The position numbers and the translations under genes were made by a program. The notes under the pieces are model-generated. The model was not told the DNA's origin, ran no database searches, and saw nothing but the letters and a program-made list of their open reading frames with translations. Of a DNA stretch of 64,000 bases, positions 58,273 through 64,000 are shown piece after piece (the first letter of the stretch is position 1; each line of letters opens with the position of its first letter). Source of the stretch: Bradyrhizobium niftali (lineage in GTDB: Bacteria; Pseudomonadota; Alphaproteobacteria; Rhizobiales; Xanthobacteraceae); assembly GCF_004571025.1 (NCBI RefSeq), contig NZ_SPQT01000002.1, forward strand, positions 124,001 through 188,000, given 5' to 3'.

Positions 58273-59328
58273 ATGATAGGAAACAACCGGCAGAACATCT
58301 TCGGCCGGCGGCGATTTCTAAGCGTTGCCGCCGGTGCGCTGGCCACCACGCAACTGATGCCAGTTCCCGTTGCTAGTGCGGGGCTGGTCCTCGACGGACC
58401 GATCCAGCTAGCCCAATCCGAGGGAACAGGCTCGTTCACGTCCCTGAAGCAGATCGACGCTGGCGTGCTCGATGTCGGATATGTTGAGGCGGGTCCCCTC
58501 GATGGGCCGGCGGTCATTCTGTTGCATAGCTGGCCCTATGACATCCACAGCTTCGCTGAGGTGACGCCGCTGCTGGTGTCAGCGGGTTTTCACGTCATTG
58601 TTCCCTATGCGCGGGGTTATGGCTCGACCAGCTTCCTGTCGAAGGAAACGCCGAGGACGGGTCAGCCCTCGGCCCTAGCCGTCGACACGATTGCGCTGAT
58701 GGATGCACTCAGCATCAAGAAGGCGACCGTCGCCGGCTTCGATTGGGGGGCCCGCACCGCGGTTATCGTTGCCGCACTTTGGCCGCATCGCGTCGAGGGC
58801 CTCGTGTCCGTGAGCGGTTACCTCATTGGAAGCCAGGAAGCAGGGAAGATGCCGTTGTCACCGAAGGCCGAGCTTCAGTGGTGGTACCAGTACTATTTTG
58901 CTACGGAACGAGGCCGCGAGGGCTATTCCAAATACCGGCGAGAGTTCGCTGAATTGATCTGGAAGCTTGCGTCACCGAAATGGCAGTTTGACGACGCGAC
59001 GTTCGCTCGTAGTGCGGCATCTTTCGACAATTCGGACCACGTCGATATCGTGATCCATAACTATCGGTGGCGCCTCGGATTGGCCCAAGGCGATCCGAGC
59101 CTGGACGAGCTTGAAGCGAAACTGGCCGCCGCGCCGCAGGTCGGCGTGCGGACCATCACCCTCGAAGGCGACGAGAACGGTGCGCCGCATCCGGACCCCG
59201 CCGCTTACGCCAAGAAGTTCACCGGCAAATATCTGCATCGCCTCGTGAAGGGTGGCATCGGTCACAATCTGCCGCAGGAGGCGCCAGCCGCCTTTGCCCG
59301 GGCCGTCATCGACGTCAGCAAGAGCTGA
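58273..59328 (+). CDS. Tat-exported alpha/beta hydrolase with Asp nucleophile
   Basis: The product is 351 residues from the ATG at 58273 (AAGG eight bases upstream; GTG 58264 adds three residues). A twin-arginine leader lies at the N-terminus (GRRRFLSVAAGALATTQLMP). The hydrolase core reads GPAVILLHSWPYDIHSFAEV, VIVPYARGYGSTSF and the elbow ATVAGFDWGARTAVIVAALW with nucleophile Asp. It resembles haloalkane dehalogenase/epoxide hydrolase-type enzymes. The C-terminal base is likely His in VKGGIGHNLPQEAP. It is followed after 29 bp by another Asp-nucleophile hydrolase, so the pair probably works on successive or related substrates in the periplasm. Confidence 0.86.
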   Translation: MIGNNRQNIFGRRRFLSVAAGALATTQLMPVPVASAGLVLDGPIQLAQSEGTGSFTSLKQIDAGVLDVGYVEAGPLDGPAVILLHSWPYDIHSFAEVTPLLVSAGFHVIVPYARGYGSTSFLSKETPRTGQPSALAVDTIALMDALSIKKATVAGFDWGARTAVIVAALWPHRVEGLVSVSGYLIGSQEAGKMPLSPKAELQWWYQYYFATERGREGYSKYRREFAELIWKLASPKWQFDDATFARSAASFDNSDHVDIVIHNYRWRLGLAQGDPSLDELEAKLAAAPQVGVRTITLEGDENGAPHPDPAAYAKKFTGKYLHRLVKGGIGHNLPQEAPAAFARAVIDVSKS

Positions 59329-59357
59329 TCCCTCTATCTGCACCAGGAGCACGTGAC

Positions 59358-60707
59358 ATGATACATCTTCCTGATCCGCCAATCCAACGGACGGCTGATT
59401 TCGAGTCTTACCAGGATCGTCGTCAGTTCCTCGGCACGGCCGCAATGGGGATTGCGTCTGCAAGTGCCACCAGCCTGTTCTCTACACGTCTGGCTCCGGC
59501 AGCCGAGAGTGGCGCCATTCGTCCGTTCCATATCGACTTCCCCGAGAAAGGGCTGGTCAAGCTGCGCGAACGCGTGATGATGACCCGCTGGCCGGAGCGC
59601 GAAACGGTCGCCGATCCGTCCCAGGGCGTGCAGCTGAGGACAATTCAGCAACTCGCGGAGTACTGGCGGACCGATTACGACTGGCGGAAGGTGGAAGCGC
59701 GGCTCAAGGCCTTGCCGCAGTTCATCACCGAAATCGACGGGCTCGACATTCATTTCATTCACGTTCGTTCGAAACATGGCACTGCGCTGCCGATGATCGT
59801 GACCCACGGGTGGCCCGGCTCGATCATCGAGCAGATGAAGGTTATCGATCCCTTGACCAATCCCACCGCGTACGGCGGAAGCGCATCGGATGCGTTTCAT
59901 CTGGTGATTCCCTCGCTGCCGGGTCACGGCTTTTCCGGCAAGCCGACGGCACCGGGGTGGACTCCCGTGAGCATCGCGCGTGCGTGGGCGACGTTGATGC
60001 GACGCCTGGGCTACACGCGTTACGTCGCGCAGGGCGGGGACTGGGGGAATGCCGTCTCGGAGGTGATGGCGCTGCAACAGCCGCCGGGATTGCTCGGCAT
60101 TCACACCAATATGGCGGCCACGGTCCCAATTGACGTTTCAAAAGCGCTTTCGGCCGGGGGCCCGCAACCCGTCGGCCTATCGGCTGATGAAAAACATGCG
60201 TGGGACCAGCTCGATGACTTCTACAGGCACGGCCTGGCCTACGCCCAGGAAATGTCGAACCGGCCACAGACGCTTTACGGAATCGCGGATTCGCCCGTCG
60301 GCCTCGCGGCCTGGATGCTGGATCACGACATCCGCAGTTACGGTATGATCTCTCGCGTCTTCGATGGAATGACTGAGGGGCTGACCCGGGACGACGTCCT
60401 CGATAACGTCACGCTTTACTGGCTCACGAACACTGCGATCTCCTCGGCGCGTCTCTACTGGGACACCACGCAGATGTCGACGGCAGGAGGCTTCTTCGAC
60501 GTCAGGGGCGTCACGATCCCAGTCGCCGTGAGCGCGTTCCCTGACGAAATCTATGCGGCCCCGCGAAGCTGGGCAGAGCGGGCGTATCCCAAACTCATAC
60601 ATTACAACAAGCTCGACAAGGGCGGGCACTTCGCAGCCTGGGAACAGCCTGAACTCTTCTGCGCCGAGATGCGTACGGCCTTCAGGCAGCTGCGTCAACC
60701 GATCTGA
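59358..60707 (+). CDS. Tat-exported epoxide hydrolase (EHN domain)
   Basis: The 449-residue protein has AGGAG upstream. A Tat leader (QDRRQFLGTAAMGIASASAT) precedes the EHN lid domain (about 50-160; IRPFHIDFPEKGLVKLRERV, MTRWPERETV, YWRTDYDWRKVEARLKALPQ). The catalytic core has IVTHGWPGSIIEQMKVIDPL, SLPGHGFSGKP and the elbow YVAQGGDWGNAVSEVMALQ with Asp as nucleophile. YARL-like Tyr residues and the His in LDKGGHFAAWEQPELF complete the usual set. The enzyme should open an epoxide with water. It is part of a plus-strand run of four to five genes reaching the right edge. Confidence 0.9.
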   Translation: MIHLPDPPIQRTADFESYQDRRQFLGTAAMGIASASATSLFSTRLAPAAESGAIRPFHIDFPEKGLVKLRERVMMTRWPERETVADPSQGVQLRTIQQLAEYWRTDYDWRKVEARLKALPQFITEIDGLDIHFIHVRSKHGTALPMIVTHGWPGSIIEQMKVIDPLTNPTAYGGSASDAFHLVIPSLPGHGFSGKPTAPGWTPVSIARAWATLMRRLGYTRYVAQGGDWGNAVSEVMALQQPPGLLGIHTNMAATVPIDVSKALSAGGPQPVGLSADEKHAWDQLDDFYRHGLAYAQEMSNRPQTLYGIADSPVGLAAWMLDHDIRSYGMISRVFDGMTEGLTRDDVLDNVTLYWLTNTAISSARLYWDTTQMSTAGGFFDVRGVTIPVAVSAFPDEIYAAPRSWAERAYPKLIHYNKLDKGGHFAAWEQPELFCAEMRTAFRQLRQPI

Positions 60708-60762
60708 ATCGAACCGACTCGTGCGTAAGCGCGTGTCCTTCCTCCAAACAGGAGTGCATATC

Positions 60763-61611
60763 ATGAACCGACCCGAACAAACGTTTGCCACTGAGCAAAT
60801 CCGACTGGAGCGCCGTCTGCCGTCATACTGGCGTGTCACTTTCGACATGCCGCCGGTAAACATCTTCGGCCCGAAGCATCTTCCTCTACTTAACGACGTC
60901 ATCACCACGATCGAGACCGATCCAGAGGTGAAGGTTGTCGTATTCGACAGTGCCGTCGATGGATTCTTCATCACGCACTACGACTTTCTCGCGCCGCTCG
61001 AAGAATCGCTAAGCATCCCGCCGGGACCTACGGGGCTGCAGGCGCTTCCCGACATGCTGGTGCGTCTCAGCCGTGCGCCGGTCGTATCCATTTCCTCGAT
61101 CCGAGGCCGCGCGACCGGGGTCGGCAGTGAGCTTGCGTTGGCGAGCGACATGCGCTTCGCGAGTCGCGAGAAGGCGATCCTGTCGCAATGGGAGGTCGGG
61201 GCCGGCCTGGTACCTGGCGGCGGGCCGATGGCGCGATTACCGCGTCTGATGGGGCGAGGGCGCGCGCTCGAAGTCTTGCTCGGCGCCGATGATATTCCCG
61301 GCGACCTCGCCGAACGATACGGCTACGTCAACCGGTCGCTGCCGGACGCCGAACTCGACGGGTTCGTCGAAGCGTTCGCGATGCGCGTTGCGTCGTTCGA
61401 CAAGGAAGCCATCGCTGAGACCAAGCGTCTCGTCGACGTTGCGAGCTTGCCGGCGGATCTGGAAATTCGGCCTGAGTGGGACGCGTTCTTGGCCTCCCTG
61501 GGCCGCCCTGCAAGCCAGAAGAGGATCAAGGCGCTGATGGCGCGGGGCTTCCACCGCGCCGGCGACGTCGAAAATCGACTGGGTTTCCATGTCGGGCAAC
61601 TCGGGGGCTGA
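60763..61611 (+). CDS. Enoyl-CoA hydratase/isomerase family protein
   Basis: The product is 282 residues from the ATG at 60763 (AGGAG upstream); the longer frame to 60553 overlaps the epoxide hydrolase gene. Crotonase elements: YWRVTFDMPPVNIFGPKHLP, VFDSAVDGFFITHYDF, the oxyanion-hole segment VVSISSIRGRATGVGSELAL, and SQWEVGAGLVPGGGPMARLP with a Glu at a catalytic position. It acts on CoA esters in the cytoplasm, in contrast to the exported neighbours. A broken paralog lies at 55697-56075. Confidence 0.88.
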   Translation: MNRPEQTFATEQIRLERRLPSYWRVTFDMPPVNIFGPKHLPLLNDVITTIETDPEVKVVVFDSAVDGFFITHYDFLAPLEESLSIPPGPTGLQALPDMLVRLSRAPVVSISSIRGRATGVGSELALASDMRFASREKAILSQWEVGAGLVPGGGPMARLPRLMGRGRALEVLLGADDIPGDLAERYGYVNRSLPDAELDGFVEAFAMRVASFDKEAIAETKRLVDVASLPADLEIRPEWDAFLASLGRPASQKRIKALMARGFHRAGDVENRLGFHVGQLGG

Positions 61612-61725
61612 GAGGATCGCTGCGGCATGCGACGAACGCGACGTCGATGTCGGAGCGGCCACCCTGAAGTAGGCGACCGGGGGCGGCCGTCAGTCGTCCT
61701 GTCCGTGAACACAAGGAGCTGTAAT

Positions 61726-62196
61726 ATGGGCTTTACGATCGATATTAACGGAACCCCGCGCAGCGTCGACGTCGATGGGGACACGCCACTGCTGTGGGTT
61801 CTGCGCGACGTGCTGGGGATGACCGGCACGAAGTTCGGATGTGGGATGGCGCTGTGTGGCGCCTGCACCGTGCAACTCGACGGTTCCGCGATCCGTTCCT
61901 GCATCACGACGATCGACAGCGTCGGGAACTCCAGGATCACGACGATTGAGGCGATAGGTGCCACAGCAATCGGCGCGAAGATCCAGAAAGCCTGGCTCGA
62001 CCATGAGGTCGCGCAGTGCGGATACTGCCAGTCCGGCCAGATCATGTCGGCCTCGGCGCTGCTGAGAGACAAACCTCATCCGACCGATTCGGACATCGAC
62101 GACGCGATGAGCGGCAATATCTGCCGCTGCGGCACTTATGTCCGCATCCGCGAGGCGATTAAGCTGGCAGCGCAATCGCAGACGAAGGAGGGCTGA
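61726..62196 (+). CDS. 2Fe-2S subunit of a molybdenum hydroxylase (IorA/CoxS type)
   Basis: The 156-residue protein starts at the ATG at 61726 behind AAGGAG. It has a plant-type 2Fe-2S domain ([17 protein letters not shown]) and a C-terminal helical 2Fe-2S domain ([17 protein letters not shown] and [15 protein letters not shown]), so eight Cys for two clusters. It passes electrons from the molybdopterin subunit encoded 2 bp downstream. This small-subunit type is typical of two-subunit isoquinoline/aldehyde oxidoreductases that lack an FAD subunit and donate to a cytochrome or quinone. Confidence 0.93.
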   Translation: MGFTIDINGTPRSVDVDGDTPLLWVLRDVLGMTGTKFGCGMALCGACTVQLDGSAIRSCITTIDSVGNSRITTIEAIGATAIGAKIQKAWLDHEVAQCGYCQSGQIMSASALLRDKPHPTDSDIDDAMSGNICRCGTYVRIREAIKLAAQSQTKEG

Positions 62197-62198
62197 AG

Positions 62199-64000
62199 AT
62201 GACTTTCGATCGCAGTTCGCCAGGCGCGTACGCCGACCTTTCTCGTCGCAATTTCCTAATCAACAGCGCCGTGGCCGGGAGCGGTCTGGTTCTGAGCTTG
62301 AGTTTGCCATTCGGCCAAGGCAAGGCCGTCGGTAACGACAGCTTCGTGCCGAACGCCTTCATCCGTATCGGCACCGACGGGCAGATCGTGCTCACGATGC
62401 CCTATGTCGAGATGGGGCAGGGTACCTATACCTCGATCCCGATGCTGATCGCGGAAGAGCTTGAAGTCGGCCTTAAGCAGGTTCGGATCGAACATGCTCC
62501 GCCGAATGAAAAACTGTACGCCAATCCGCTGCTGGGCGTGCAGGCGACCGGTAATTCGAATGCCATTCGCGGCGCCTGGAAGCCGCTCCGCGAAACGGCG
62601 GCGGCTGCGCGGATCATGCTGATCGCGGCCGCCGCGAGCCGCTGGGGCGTCGATGCCGGTTCCTGCCATGCCGACGCCGGCGAGGTCGTCCACGCGCCGA
62701 GCGGGCGCCGCCTGAGGTATGGCGAGCTTGCCGCCGAGGCCGCCCGGATGCCTGTTCCGAAGGACGTGGCCCTGAAGCCGGCAGAAGAATTCAAGCTGAT
62801 CGGGACCCCGGCGAAGCGGCTCGATGCTTCCGGTAAGGTCAACGGTGCCGCCGTCTATGGCATAGATGCTCGTCCGCCGGGCGTGAAGATCGCGACGTTG
62901 GCGCAATCGCCGGTTTTCGGCGGCCGGCTGAAGAGCGTAGATGATACCGCGGCCAAGGCGGTCAGAGGTGTCCGCCAGATCGTTCGTCTCGACGATGCCG
63001 TCGCCGTCGTGGCCGATCATATGGGTGCCGCGAAAAAGGGCTTGGAGGCGCTCAAGGTCGAATGGGACGAAGGCGCTCATGCCGGGCTGGGCACGCAGGA
63101 CATCGCTCGCGAGCTCGAGCAGGCGACGCGGAAATCAGGCCCGGTCGCTCAGAACATCGGTGACGCCGACAAGGCCATGGCGAACGCCGCGATGAGGGTC
63201 GAGGCGAGCTATCACCTGCCGTTCCTGGCGCACGCAACGATGGAGCCGATGAACTGCACCGTGCATTTCCGAGGCACTGAATGCGAGCTCTGGGTCGGGA
63301 CCCAGGCAATCGCGCGTGTTCAGGCAATGGCGGCGAAGGCGGCCGGCCTGCCGGTCGAGAAAGTGACCGTTCACAATCACCTCATCGGCGGCGGCTTCGG
63401 TCGGCGTCTTGAGGCCGACGGCGCTGTGCGTGCCGTCGAGGTCGCCAAGCAGGTCGATGGTCCCGTCAAGGTGGTGTGGACGCGCGAGGAGGACATCCAG
63501 CACGATATGTACCGGCCCTATTGGGTTGACCGCATCGCGGCGGGCCTCGACAAGAGCGGCAAGCCGGTTGCCTGGATCAATCGCTTCGCCGGGTCATCGG
63601 TGATCGCGCGCTGGCTGCCGTCAGCTTTCAAGGATGGCCTCGATCCCGACACCACGGAAGGTGCTATCGATCTGGTTTATGCGCTGCCAAACTTTCACGT
63701 CGAATACGTTCGCATTGAACCGCCAGGCATCCCGACGGCGTTCTGGCGCAGCGTCGGTCCCTCGCACAATGTCTTTGTCACTGAAAGCTTCATTGATGAG
63801 CTGGCGGCGGCTGCAGGTCAGGACGAGGTGGCCTACCGTCGTGCGCTGCTCGACCACAATCCGCGAGCGAAGGCCGTGCTCGATCTGGCCGCGGAAAAGG
63901 CCAGCTGGAGTTCGCCACTGCCGAAGGGGCGCGGTCGTGGCATTGCCCTGCAATATGTGTTCGGGAGCTACCTCGCCCAAGTGGCCGAGGTGGAAGTGGC
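62199..64000 (+). CDS. Molybdopterin-binding large subunit (IorB-like), C-terminus cut by window edge
   Basis: The frame opens at the ATG at 62199 and stays open to the right edge (600 codons seen; family length is about 730-750). A Tat leader (SRRNFLINSAVAGSGLVLSL) begins the protein, as in IorB-type isoquinoline or aldehyde oxidoreductases. Recognisable Moco elements are MPYVEMGQGTYTSIPMLIAE, GVQATGNSNAIRGAWKPLRE, FLAHATMEPMNCTVHF, NHLIGGGFGRRLEADGAVRA and FWRSVGPSHNVFVTESFIDE. The enzyme is exported as a folded complex with the 2Fe-2S subunit. Hydroxylation of an N-heterocycle or oxidation of an aldehyde is probable; the right end is missing here. Confidence 0.92.
   Translation, partial: MTFDRSSPGAYADLSRRNFLINSAVAGSGLVLSLSLPFGQGKAVGNDSFVPNAFIRIGTDGQIVLTMPYVEMGQGTYTSIPMLIAEELEVGLKQVRIEHAPPNEKLYANPLLGVQATGNSNAIRGAWKPLRETAAAARIMLIAAAASRWGVDAGSCHADAGEVVHAPSGRRLRYGELAAEAARMPVPKDVALKPAEEFKLIGTPAKRLDASGKVNGAAVYGIDARPPGVKIATLAQSPVFGGRLKSVDDTAAKAVRGVRQIVRLDDAVAVVADHMGAAKKGLEALKVEWDEGAHAGLGTQDIARELEQATRKSGPVAQNIGDADKAMANAAMRVEASYHLPFLAHATMEPMNCTVHFRGTECELWVGTQAIARVQAMAAKAAGLPVEKVTVHNHLIGGGFGRRLEADGAVRAVEVAKQVDGPVKVVWTREEDIQHDMYRPYWVDRIAAGLDKSGKPVAWINRFAGSSVIARWLPSAFKDGLDPDTTEGAIDLVYALPNFHVEYVRIEPPGIPTAFWRSVGPSHNVFVTESFIDELAAAAGQDEVAYRRALLDHNPRAKAVLDLAAEKASWSSPLPKGRGRGIALQYVFGSYLAQVAEVEV

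Noticed and set aside
1..64000. tRNA or rRNA genes and integrase/transposase genes
   Set aside because: None of the conserved sequence signatures or protein motifs were seen on either strand; an automated search could still find a degenerate one.

Overview
The window reads as a high-GC alphaproteobacterial chromosome segment, most likely Bradyrhizobium or a close relative. The grounds are codon use, the density of LysR, MFS and CoA-linked catabolic genes, and several small proteins that resemble families I associate with that genus. This assignment is inferred from recognised families; no search was run. I see no rRNA, tRNA, CRISPR array, transposase or phage gene.

Layout: (1) 1-3548, minus strand: an exported-protein operon of a DUF3604 (PHP-like) protein, a membrane-anchored PpiC-type foldase and a HupE/UreJ-like membrane protein that runs off the left edge. 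(2) 3820-4992: debris, namely a lone secretory leader, a 5' fragment of an adenylate cyclase gene and repeat copy A. (3) 5242-13009, plus strand: a compact catabolic cluster of LysR, MFS, two-subunit TPP enzyme, aldehyde dehydrogenase fragment, HAD-type L-2-haloacid dehalogenase, CaiB/BaiF CoA-transferase, thioesterase and FAD-linked D-2-hydroxy-acid dehydrogenase. Repeat B follows 97 bp later. (4) 13659-21655: universal stress protein, S41 peptidase, a frameshifted saccharopine-dehydrogenase-like gene, thioredoxin-like protein, DUF1194 protein and small proteins, then repeat C. (5) 22569-29556, minus strand: LysR, MFS, CocE/NonD hydrolase, BKACE (DUF849), SDR and MDR oxidoreductase. (6) 29780-33658: a nitroaromatic-type module with broken regulator and transporter genes (a LysR gene with one amber codon, a frameshifted ABC solute-binding protein) followed by an intact nitroreductase and a PnbB-like hydroxylaminobenzoate lyase. 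(7) 34046-42092: MDR oxidoreductases, two paralogous HD-domain (cyanamide-hydratase-like) proteins, a cupin gene with one nonsense codon, two AraC-family regulators, a nitroreductase and an AhpD-like protein, then repeat D. (8) 43148-64000: electrophile/redox functions, namely TetR with an HlyD/EmrB exporter, aldo/keto reductase, redoxin, a MOSC-reductase-ferredoxin fusion, VOC protein, FMN reductase, PAS histidine kinase, three Asp-nucleophile alpha/beta hydrolases, DUF4331, DJ-1/PfpI, enoyl-CoA hydratase (one intact, one broken), and an exported molybdenum hydroxylase cut by the right edge.

The most unusual feature is a family of four diverged repeats (about 280-380 bp, all in the same orientation) at the boundaries between modules. 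Two copies bracket the 8-kb haloacid-type cluster as direct repeats. All copies keep one reading-frame signature that ends in the same Glu-Trp-Glu-stop. I do not recognise this element.

A second new-looking signal is an 18-bp inverted-repeat operator that recurs at four sites in the redox region. It suggests one regulator controls several separate transcripts there. The third theme is decay: at least six genes carry a single nonsense codon or a single frameshift in otherwise intact coding sequence, and several truncated remnants are present.
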